Positions 54,248-64,000 of a stretch of 64,000 bases of DNA are shown here, one piece after another; the first letter of the stretch is position 1; the number at the start of each line of letters is the position of its first letter. The position numbers and the translations under genes were made by a program. This DNA comes from Acidobacteriota bacterium. GTDB taxonomy: Bacteria; Acidobacteriota; Vicinamibacteria; Vicinamibacterales; UBA8438. Location of the stretch: assembly GCA_009838525.1 (NCBI GenBank), contig VXRJ01000032.1, forward strand, positions 129,186 through 193,185. Direction: 5' to 3'. The notes beneath the pieces are model-generated. The model was not told where the DNA came from, searched no databases, and worked only from the letters and a program-made list of their open reading frames with translations.

Positions 54248-54312
54248 CAACCCGTGGTGGAACCCCCGCTACATTCGAACGGCGATGCGCGGGGTTTAAC
54301 GACGGGCTGCTA
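54248..54312. repeat. intergenic repeat, family B, near-perfect palindrome
   Basis: AACCCGTGGTGGAACCCCCGC is mirrored by GCGGGGTTTAACGACGGGCT at the other end, making a long stem over about 60 bp. It separates the converging mmsA and SDR genes and could act as a bidirectional terminator. Confidence 0.7.
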
Positions 54313-55101
54313 GATCAGAGACCGCGACTGGCAGCCGTCGACGGTAACGGCAGCTCCGCTCACCCAGCTCGCGCGGTCGGACGCGAGGAACGCGACGACG
54401 TCCCCCACCTCTTCCGCCCGGCCGAACCGGCCGAACGGAAGCTGCGCCCGGACGAAGGCCGCCATCCCTTCGGGGTCTTCCTGCTGCCGGCGGTGCCACG
54501 ACCCGCCGGGGAAGGAGATGGAACCGGGACAGACGCTGACGACCCGGATCTGTTCCGGCGCCAGTTCCTGGGCCATCGACTTCGCGAGGCTGATCTCGGC
54601 TGCCTTGACGGCATTGTAGGTCATCCGGCCGCCCGATTCGCGTCCCCAGATCGACGCGATCATGATGACGACGCCGCCTCCTCGCGCCCGCAGGTGCGGA
54701 ACCGCGCGGCGCGACGCGCGGATGGCCGGCCATAGCGTCTGGTCCAGCGCGGCGCGCCAGTCATCGTCGGTCGCCTCCGCGATGCCCCCACCTGCCGCAC
54801 GGCCGACGTTGTTCACCAGGATGTCGAGTCCGCCGAAGGCGTCGACGGTCCGGTCGATGACGGTTGCGATGCCCGATTCGGTGGCCAGGTCCGCTTCGAT
54901 CGCGATGACGCGATCCGCACCACGCCCGACGGCGCTCGCCACCTGACGCAGCTCGGCAGCCGCCGCACTGAGCCGATCCGCGCCTCGCGCGCAGATCGCG
55001 ACCCGGGCTCCCTCCGCGGCGAGGGCGCGGGCAGACGCGAAGCCGAGTCCGCGGCTCGATCCGGTCACCAGCGCCACGCGGTCGGTCAGGTGCAGATCCA
55101 T
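54310..55101 (-). CDS. short-chain dehydrogenase/reductase
   Basis: 263 residues from ATG 55101 (GGGAG upstream). Rossmann motif TGSSRGLGFASARAL, NNVG, a Ser in the ASIWG block, YNAVK catalytic pair, and VCPGSISFPG. Classical NAD(P)-dependent SDR of about 250 residues; the substrate is not evident. The gene ends inside the family B repeat. Confidence 0.88.
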   Translation of the reverse strand: MDLHLTDRVALVTGSSRGLGFASARALAAEGARVAICARGADRLSAAAAELRQVASAVGRGADRVIAIEADLATESGIATVIDRTVDAFGGLDILVNNVGRAAGGGIAEATDDDWRAALDQTLWPAIRASRRAVPHLRARGGGVVIMIASIWGRESGGRMTYNAVKAAEISLAKSMAQELAPEQIRVVSVCPGSISFPGGSWHRRQQEDPEGMAAFVRAQLPFGRFGRAEEVGDVVAFLASDRASWVSGAAVTVDGCQSRSLI

Positions 55102-55166
55102 GATCTCCCAGCCTCCCCACTGCCGGTTCCGACCCGCAGGGAGCGCGGCATGATACAACAGAGGTC

Positions 55167-55526
55167 ATGCTGGCCGCCGCCGCCGCCGGGATGTTCCTCT
55201 ACGGCGTCTACGCCGTCTTCGCGGGAATCGCCGACCTGCTCTTCATCGGCGCCCTCGAATGGTGGGCCAATCTGTGGGGCATCTTCGCCGGCGCCATCCT
55301 GGCCCTCGCCGCCGTCTTCGTGCGGATCTCCCTGCCGGGCGGCCTGGCGCTGGCCGTCGCCGGGCTGCTGGGCCTGCAATCCATCAGCCTGCACAACGAC
55401 AGTCTTTACTACGGCCAGTTGCTCTGGACACAGGCCGCCCGCGCCGGGTTTTCCATCCTCCTGGTCGCGCTCGCCTGGTACGGCTGGGAGCCGATTCCCG
55501 GCGGCAAGTTGCCCGAGGAGCAGTAG
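55167..55526 (+). CDS. small integral membrane protein, unknown
   Basis: 119 residues with GAGGT before ATG 55167. About four hydrophobic stretches (AGMFLYGVYAVFAGIADLLFI, ANLWGIFAGAILALAAVFV, GLALAVAGLLGLQSI, AGFSILLVALAWYGW). No family recognised. It is divergent from the SDR and converges on nrdJ with 17 bp between stops. Confidence 0.75.
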   Translation: MLAAAAAGMFLYGVYAVFAGIADLLFIGALEWWANLWGIFAGAILALAAVFVRISLPGGLALAVAGLLGLQSISLHNDSLYYGQLLWTQAARAGFSILLVALAWYGWEPIPGGKLPEEQ

Positions 55527-55543
55527 ATCGAGCCGGCAGGCTC

Positions 55544-58348
<2,805 letters not shown>

Positions 58349-58691
58349 GAACACCCCTCCCTGCCGTTGAGACGGACAAGCCCGCCTCCGCTCAAATTAC
58401 CTTCTAGGCAACTTGGATGTTAGCGGAGGCAGCGAAAGCTAGAGGCGTTAGGACTCGCAGGAAGCCAGCGGCGTTTAGGGCGAAGGAATGCGGCGCGAAG
58501 CGAGGTTTCGGCAGAGACCTGCACGCCAGTGGAAACCCTCATCAGGGGTAGCAAGAAAAACAGTACTGGAACACAACATTTTGTGCCGACTCGGCATAAC
58601 GGCCCAAGATATACCACAGAGGCATAGGGGGATTCAAGGTCGGTCCAGTGCTCCTGCTGCACCCCTCCGGCCAGGCTGCTACAGTCGTTCC
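58349..58691. other. intergenic region upstream of nrdJ, with stem-loop
   Basis: 343 bp between divergent genes, so it must hold the nrdJ promoter. The clearest structure is GGTTTC (58504-58509) facing GAAACC (58532-58537), with an inner hairpin GCAG-AGAC-CTGC (58511-58522). No riboswitch or gene is supported. Confidence 0.45.
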
Positions 58692-59453
58692 GTGACGCAG
58701 CACGTTTGGGCGGTCCCCCCGGTGGCGCTCGGCCTTCCCCCCGTTTCACGCGCGGCCTGGCGTCGAGACGTGCTCCGCGCGATTGCCGAAGTGGTGCTCT
58801 GCTCCGGCTTCCCGACGCAACTCGCGATAGCGGCGGTGCTGAGCGCCGCCGGTCTCGCCGCGCTCGCGCCGAATGGCTTTCCGTCGTTCACCTACGTCGT
58901 CATCCTCTCGTTCGTCGACGCGGCGGTTCTGGTGCTGCTGATCGTCCGCCTGCTCCACCTGCGAGGCGAGACGGTCCGCGGGCTGCTGCTCGGACGGCTG
59001 CCGATCCGGCGCGAGACCACCATCGGCCTGGCGCTGACTCCGTTCTTTCTCGTCGCCGCGACCGGCGGGATTCTCCTGATCGGCGCACTGGCGCCGTCGC
59101 TCCGTAATGTTCCCGACAACCCGTTCGCCGGCATGCTCACCACGCCCGCGCAGGTGGCCATCTTCGCCCTCGTCGCCGTCGTTGCGGGCGGCCTGCGCGA
59201 GGAACTGCAGCGAGCGTTCATCCTCCGGCGGTTCGAACAGCATCTCGGGGGCGGCTGGGTCGGCCTCGTGATTTTCAGTACGGCCTTCGGGCTCGGTCAC
59301 GCGCTGCAGGGCTGGGACACCGCGATCGTCACCGGCCTCCTCGGCGCCGCGTGGGGGGCAATCTACCTCCGCCGCCGCAGTGCGGTCGCCTCCATGGTGA
59401 GCCACGCCGGCTTCAACCTGCTGCAAATCGCGCTGGCGATGGCCGCAGCCTGA
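58692..59453 (+). CDS. CPBP-family intramembrane metalloprotease
   Basis: 253 residues from GTG 58692; the open frame upstream has no support. About six to eight membrane segments. Motifs of the CPBP (CAAX-processing-like) family: EELQRAFILRRFE, GLGHALQGW and VSHAGFNLLQ, the Glu and His metal ligands. Substrates are unknown; relatives act in immunity to bacteriocins or protein maturation. Confidence 0.85.
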   Translation: MTQHVWAVPPVALGLPPVSRAAWRRDVLRAIAEVVLCSGFPTQLAIAAVLSAAGLAALAPNGFPSFTYVVILSFVDAAVLVLLIVRLLHLRGETVRGLLLGRLPIRRETTIGLALTPFFLVAATGGILLIGALAPSLRNVPDNPFAGMLTTPAQVAIFALVAVVAGGLREELQRAFILRRFEQHLGGGWVGLVIFSTAFGLGHALQGWDTAIVTGLLGAAWGAIYLRRRSAVASMVSHAGFNLLQIALAMAAA

Positions 59454-59486
59454 CCCGTCCGTCGGCTGTGGTTTGACTGTAGCCTC

Positions 59487-60683
59487 TCACCTGGTTGCCC
59501 CGTCGACAGGTGCCGGGGTGGGCGGGGGCGGCTCGCACGCCTCGCCGGTCACGCGCGACCGCCATGCGCAGTCGATCGCGCGATGCACCCCTCCTCCGTT
59601 CGAGCCGTTGGTCATGACGACGAGGCCGTCGCCCGTCGCGGGCGCCAAGTTGAGCAGCGCCATCCATCCGTGATTGGCCCCGCCATGACCGACGAGAGCC
59701 ACACCCTCGGACACTTCGTAGGTGTAGCCGAAGCCATAGTCGCGGCTGGGCTCGACCGGGAGCTGCATGAGGGCCAGGGTCTCACGGCCAAGGACGCCGG
59801 CTGTCCCGTGCTCGCCGCTCAGTCGGCCCAGGCTGGCCAGCGCGAACCGGGTGATGTCATCCAGCGTCGTCTGGAGCCCCGCCGCCGCCATCGCCGTGAA
59901 CCGCGGTCCCCCGATCGGCTCGCCCCGCGGCCCGTACGGCGTCGCCGCGATACGGTCGATGTCTTCGTCCCAAACGTAGGAGCTCGAGCGCATGCCCAAC
60001 GGCTCGAGGACCTCACGCTCCATGTACTCGGCGAACGGCCGCTCCGTCACCTCTTCGATGATCAATTGGGTGAGCGTGTATCCGCCGCCCGAGTACTCCC
60101 ACCGCGAGCCCGGCTCGTACGCGACGAACAGGCCGCCCGTTCCGTTGGTCGCTCCCGACAGGGACTCCTCGACCGTAGGTAACGGCTCGTCCGGCTGGAA
60201 CCCCGGATACCAGGACAATGAAAGCCCTGCCGTATGGCTCAACATCCGACGAACCGTCACGCCGTCGTGGTCGAAGGCGGACTCGGGAAGTTGCCAGCGC
60301 GTGAGATACCTGCTCGCCGGCGCATCCAGATCGAGGTCTCCCGCCTGAACCAGCTTCATGACGCCCCATGCGGCCACGGTTTTCGAGATTGACCCGATGT
60401 TGAACGCCGTGCCCGCGTCGACGCGGCGGCCGCTCGCGACATCCGCGTAGCCGAATCCGCGCTGCATCCAGATCTCGCCCTCGTGGATGATGCCGACCGC
60501 GGCGCCCGGCACCGCGAACGCGTCAAGCAGCGTCGGGACGAGCGAATCGAGCTCCGCCTCGAGACCCGCCAGCGGGCCAGGCTCAGCGACTTCCCCGGAA
60601 CTGGAACGGTCGCACGCCGAGATGGCGATAGCGACGCCTATCAGTGCGGCAACCAGTGCGAGCAAACGAGCTGGGGATCCCAT
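59487..60683 (-). CDS. lipoprotein beta-lactamase-fold serine hydrolase
   Basis: 398 residues from ATG 60683 (GAGGAG 5 bp upstream). Signal with lipobox ending in Cys24 (AISAC). SxxK is Ser98-Ile-Ser-Lys101, YxN element YSGGGYTL, and KTG-like HGGANHG. Esterase/peptidase-like activity likely; substrate unknown. Distant paralogue of 28326-29828. The gene is inside the segment bounded by the nrdJ inverted repeat. Confidence 0.87.
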   Translation of the reverse strand: MGSPARLLALVAALIGVAIAISACDRSSSGEVAEPGPLAGLEAELDSLVPTLLDAFAVPGAAVGIIHEGEIWMQRGFGYADVASGRRVDAGTAFNIGSISKTVAAWGVMKLVQAGDLDLDAPASRYLTRWQLPESAFDHDGVTVRRMLSHTAGLSLSWYPGFQPDEPLPTVEESLSGATNGTGGLFVAYEPGSRWEYSGGGYTLTQLIIEEVTERPFAEYMEREVLEPLGMRSSSYVWDEDIDRIAATPYGPRGEPIGGPRFTAMAAAGLQTTLDDITRFALASLGRLSGEHGTAGVLGRETLALMQLPVEPSRDYGFGYTYEVSEGVALVGHGGANHGWMALLNLAPATGDGLVVMTNGSNGGGVHRAIDCAWRSRVTGEACEPPPPTPAPVDGATR

Positions 60684-60755
60684 CAGTCTCCTCGCGCCCT
60701 TGACGCGAACCACCGCATCGTAAGACTCGCCGCCCCAGCATGCAATGGCTGAGCT

Positions 60756-61199
60756 GTGCTCCGGGCTATCCCGGAGCAAAACTGGACGACCATCGTCCCG
60801 ACCGCCTCTCAGGATTCCCTCCCGCTATTGATCGCACCGCGCGATGTCGGCGCGGCGGGCGAGGGGAAGTCGATCGTCGACTACATCTTCCGTTGGATGG
60901 CCTCGAAGCTCCTCTCGGCGGAAGCGCAGCACGCCGCCGGCGTCAACGTTACGTCGGCCGCCGAGGGCCAGGATGGCGAGCAGCTCTCGTTCACGGATGC
61001 TCCGGCAGTGAATGGCTGCCGCGATGCGCCCGCGACAGCTTCCGGCGGTCCAGCCCCGGAGGCGCCTTCGACGGCGACGAACTTCGCGATCCAGAACGAT
61101 CAGGACGCGCCGTCGTGCGCCACCTGCGGCGCCATCATGATCCGCAACGGCGCCTGCTACAAGTGCATCAACTGCGGCGCCACGAGCGGCTGCGCGTAG
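60756..61199 (+). pseudogene. duplicated 3' fragment of nrdJ
   Basis: Open frame of 147 residues. Its last 110 match the nrdJ C-terminus (10 differences, the last 43 identical), while the first 37 (MLRAIPEQNWTTIVP...) are unrelated and come from the neighbouring upstream DNA. GTG 60756 follows an in-frame stop and has no ribosome site. It cannot be a reductase but could encode a free Cys-rich tail if expressed. Most likely a pseudogene. Confidence 0.8.
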
Positions 61200-61202
61200 G
61201 AG
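60867..61202. repeat. arm 2 of 336-bp inverted repeat (nrdJ 3' copy)
   Basis: Inverted partner of 55541-55876; identity begins abruptly at the AAG-TCG codons and ends at TAGGAG. The two arms enclose about 5.0 kb. Confidence 0.88.
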
Positions 61203-61236
61203 GACTACCCGGCGTCGGCACCGCGGCAGGCGTCCT

Positions 61237-64000
61237 CTAGAAGCCCAAGCCGCCAGTCAGCGCCAGGCGATTGTAAGACCAGCCCGACGTCATGACGATG
61301 CGCTCGCCGGCGACTTCGACGTTGAGCGGTGCCGACATGTGGGGCGCACTCGTCACCGACATACCTACCCGCAGGCGCCGGGAATCGGCGCGCCGGATCG
61401 CCAGTTCACTGAATGGCATGACCATCCGCCCCGCACCAAGCGCCATCCCGTAGCTCACCCGGGTATCCACGGACGCTGCGTCGTTCACGAACTCTCCCAA
61501 GGACCTCCTCCCGGCCAGATGATCGCGCCAGAGCGTAGCCCCACCAGCCCCGGTTCCCCACTGCGGTGTCACCGCCACCGATAGTCCCTGGCCGCTCGTG
61601 CCACCCGGGGTCCAGAGTGTCATCACGCTCAGTCCGCGCTCCTGATAGCGATGCGTCGTGTGCATCGCCAGCATGTGGCCCCGCGCCTCGATCCCGAGGC
61701 CTGTTCCGGCGTGCGTCACTCGAACCCCGCCCTCCAGTTCCAAGCCGTTGCCCGTCAGGCCGTCGCCGCTGTCGTGACGCGCGCCTACAACCACGAACGA
61801 CGTTGCGTCGGCGGCGCGCGCCTGCTGGGTGTGCGACACCTCCATACCGATGCGATACCGCTGCACCGTGGCCGACAAACCGTCGATGACCTCCTCGCCA
61901 TCACCAGTTGCGAGCTGCACGACGCCTGCGTCGCCACGCACCGCCAGCTCCGTTTGGCCCGGCGACACCAAGGTCTGACGCCCGCCGACGACACCCAACC
62001 TCATGGACAACTCGCCCGTCTCCTGCCGATCCCCGACAAGTCGGCGGAGGTTGTGCACCGAGCCCGTGCCAGCACCTGCGATCGTCCAGACGGACGTGCC
62101 ATCGCGCGGACTCCATCGCAGATACGGCTGCACACTCGTCAGTGTCATCGTCAACTCGCCCGCCCCGGTCCCAGCGCCAACGGGCTCGTTGCCGTAGCCG
62201 CTGAAACCATAGGACGCCTGCCCCGTGCTTCGCGACACCACCGTTCCGGCCAGCCACCGTTCGGTGCCTACGTCCAAGCCGACGTGCCCGGCCAGCAGGT
62301 GCCCGTCGTAGGCCGCGTCGTCCGCCGGTTCTCCCTCGAAAGACTGCAGGTCCCCGCCGCCCCATACCGTCCAGCGCACAGCCGGTGGCTCCGCGGCACC
62401 ACCGCTCTCGTCAGCCGTTCCCTGGTCGTCGAGCGCCAACAGGAATTGGCTGCCGCGGAGCAAGTCACCCCCGCGCAGGCGGCCTGCGGGCGGGCTGCCG
62501 GGAAACATCGCCGGTCTGTCCGAAGCGGGCAGGGTCGAATCCGCACTGTGCGCCAGCCCGGCCATTGGAACACTGCGCCCCGCGCCATCTGACACGGCGC
62601 CCGATGTTCCAAGAGGAAGCTGCCGCCCGGCAATCATGAGAGTCGTCTGACGGGGCGTGGCGTCGAACCGCCCCTCGATCGTCCGAGTCACGCTTGCAAG
62701 CAGGTTCCGACCGAACGCGGCCAGGGTGTGCTGCAGCACAATCGTCTCCGCAGGGTCGGTCACCACTGTGACCTCGAGATGCGCGTTAGCCACCTCGGTC
62801 GCATTCCGAGCCGTCACGTCGATCGTCGCCGTGCCCTCCAATAGCGGAGACACTGTCAGCACGGCGTCCGAGATGGCTACCGCCGCCACCTCCGGATTCG
62901 AAGACACGGCGGTGGCCGACACGATCAGCCCATGAAACACCTGTGACAGATCTACCGCCGTCGCCTCATGACCCGCCAGGAGTCTCAGGGGCGGTGTCCC
63001 GACCGCGGTGAGGGGGCGGCCGTCCACCCTATGGGACGGATCGTTGGTAATCGCGTGCGCACCCAAGTTGAAATCCATGAGATCCGTGACGTCCCGTCCC
63101 TGCCCGTCGTAGATCGTCCATCCCCCCACGAAGCGCAATGCGTCTGGTGGAATACTGATGCCATCGGGATCGTAGTCCGACACCTGCACCTCGTAGCGAA
63201 ACAACCCTACGCCGCTCGCCCGTTTCTTAACGCCACCGACCTGAATCGCCAACTCAAAGGGCTCATGACCGGAGGGGCCGAAGAAGAACAGGGTTTCATC
63301 GAACTCGATCCGTACTTCGATCGTCTCCCCTCGCCCGTACGTATCGTCGTGCAAGGGCTCGGACAACACCGCGACGAGGTCAACACCCGGAGCGTACACG
63401 GCGCGGCCGTCCACCTTGTGTCTCGGGTTGTCCGTAATCGCCCAAGCGGCCAGATCTGTCGGGACATCGTTGCCGCTGTCGTCGCGGATGCTGCCCCCGT
63501 TCAGACGCAAGGCGTCCGCGCCGACACTGATACCATTCGTGTCCACATCCGTCGCTTGCACCCGATACGCGAAGAAATGAGCTTCCGGGTCGAACTTTGC
63601 AGGATAGTGAGTGGCCTCCCGAATCTGAGAGCCAATCTCTATCGCCAGTGTTGGTGCCCCTGTAACGGTGACGTGCTCATCGAACCAGACGATGACGCGG
63701 ATCTCCTCCCCGAGCCCGTACGTGTCATTAGCCTTCGGTACCGTGTTCAGCCCCATGGACGAGATCATCGGCGGATGATCCAGGCCGCCATCGACCTTGT
63801 GAATCGGATCATCAACAACCGCATGAGGACCGAGACTCACGTCGGCATCGTTACCCGCAAGGTCGCGGATGCGCGTTCCGTTGAGCCGTATGGCGTTCAC
63901 CTCGATTGACAAGCCGTCTGGATCGTAATCCCCGGCCTGTATGTAGTAGTCAGCCCAGAACCCCTCAATGGGGCCCCCGCAACGGTAGTGCCCCCGGCGC
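61237..64000 (-). CDS. large surface protein with cadherin-like repeats and C-terminal beta-barrel, 5' end outside window
   Basis: The frame is open to the right edge; 921 codons are visible. Two full repeats and one partial (about 120-125 residues each) carry GxGExIxVxIxFDE near the start and DPxHxVDG at the end, with ALRLNGGSIRD in between; they resemble bacterial cadherin-like or SwmB-type units. A BIG2-like Ig domain follows (about 320-400 of the visible part). The last 330 residues form an autotransporter-like barrel ending in Phe (ALTGGLGF). Probably exported to the outer membrane; function unknown. Confidence 0.82.
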   Translation of the reverse strand, partial: RRGHYRCGGPIEGFWADYYIQAGDYDPDGLSIEVNAIRLNGTRIRDLAGNDADVSLGPHAVVDDPIHKVDGGLDHPPMISSMGLNTVPKANDTYGLGEEIRVIVWFDEHVTVTGAPTLAIEIGSQIREATHYPAKFDPEAHFFAYRVQATDVDTNGISVGADALRLNGGSIRDDSGNDVPTDLAAWAITDNPRHKVDGRAVYAPGVDLVAVLSEPLHDDTYGRGETIEVRIEFDETLFFFGPSGHEPFELAIQVGGVKKRASGVGLFRYEVQVSDYDPDGISIPPDALRFVGGWTIYDGQGRDVTDLMDFNLGAHAITNDPSHRVDGRPLTAVGTPPLRLLAGHEATAVDLSQVFHGLIVSATAVSSNPEVAAVAISDAVLTVSPLLEGTATIDVTARNATEVANAHLEVTVVTDPAETIVLQHTLAAFGRNLLASVTRTIEGRFDATPRQTTLMIAGRQLPLGTSGAVSDGAGRSVPMAGLAHSADSTLPASDRPAMFPGSPPAGRLRGGDLLRGSQFLLALDDQGTADESGGAAEPPAVRWTVWGGGDLQSFEGEPADDAAYDGHLLAGHVGLDVGTERWLAGTVVSRSTGQASYGFSGYGNEPVGAGTGAGELTMTLTSVQPYLRWSPRDGTSVWTIAGAGTGSVHNLRRLVGDRQETGELSMRLGVVGGRQTLVSPGQTELAVRGDAGVVQLATGDGEEVIDGLSATVQRYRIGMEVSHTQQARAADATSFVVVGARHDSGDGLTGNGLELEGGVRVTHAGTGLGIEARGHMLAMHTTHRYQERGLSVMTLWTPGGTSGQGLSVAVTPQWGTGAGGATLWRDHLAGRRSLGEFVNDAASVDTRVSYGMALGAGRMVMPFSELAIRRADSRRLRVGMSVTSAPHMSAPLNVEVAGERIVMTSGWSYNRLALTGGLGF

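Noticed and set aside
58495-58550. Hammerhead-ribozyme-like CTGATGA and GAAAC boxes on the minus strand upstream of nrdJ
   Set aside because: The two boxes are in the right order, but the stem I flanks do not pair and stem II has only two possible pairs, so the core cannot form.
58349-58691. Cobalamin riboswitch controlling nrdJ
   Set aside because: A GAGACCTGC-like box is on the wrong strand and the GCCACTG-type element is not in the proper order or spacing.

Overview
The window is a GC-rich (roughly 65%) stretch of bacterial chromosome. The gene content suggests an Acidobacteriota member, most likely near the Vicinamibacteria. Grounds: repeated PDLQG-type secreted proteins and DUF6152 proteins, paired DUF1592/DUF1552 genes, many secreted ankyrin, NHL and YVTN proteins, and an AdoCbl-dependent ribonucleotide reductase. 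The assignment rests on gene content only; there is no rRNA gene here. I see no insertion sequence, prophage or CRISPR array.

Left part (1-17.5 kb): accessory secretome. Six genes share a core (PDLQG-x-W near the N-terminus, GDSRGRWEGDTLVV-like block near the middle). Two sit beside DUF6152 genes, and one is fused to two VOC (glyoxalase-fold) domains. Between them lie a sulfite-oxidase-like molybdoenzyme, an arsenosugar-type radical SAM gene with a peroxidase-like partner, a WYL regulator that shares an upstream motif with a small secreted protein gene, and a DUF4143 ATPase. A 1327-residue protein (beta-propeller, two haem c motifs, sorbosone dehydrogenase-like domain) closes the region.

Middle part (17.5-37 kb): two copies of a module of secreted ankyrin protein + multi-domain DUF1592 haem protein + Tat-exported DUF1552 protein. 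They flank an exported FAD dehydrogenase / carboxypeptidase-regulatory-like protein / dihaem cytochrome c trio, a VOC protein, a second DUF4143 ATPase, a beta-lactamase-fold hydrolase and an NHL-repeat protein. Most products are exported and many are redox proteins, so an envelope electron-transfer or degradation role is plausible but unproven.

Right part (37-61 kb): mostly housekeeping. It holds a compatible-solute ABC importer with permease and binding protein fused, TerB, AI-2E transporter, EgtD and EgtB, tRNA-Leu(UAG), tig-clpP-clpX-lon-engB, a TonB receptor, rpmE overlapping a methylmalonate-semialdehyde dehydrogenase gene, an SDR, and nrdJ. The last 336 bp at the 3' end of nrdJ recur inverted 5 kb away, so the segment between is bounded by inverted repeats. 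The window ends inside a large surface protein with cadherin-like repeats and a C-terminal beta-barrel.

Two families of small palindromic repeats are scattered between genes, and one AT-rich gap (36.58-36.69 kb) carries five TGCCAT sites at about 19-bp steps. These non-coding elements, the ankyrin/DUF1592/DUF1552 module, the VOC-PDLQG fusion and the paired WYL motifs are the most interesting signals here.
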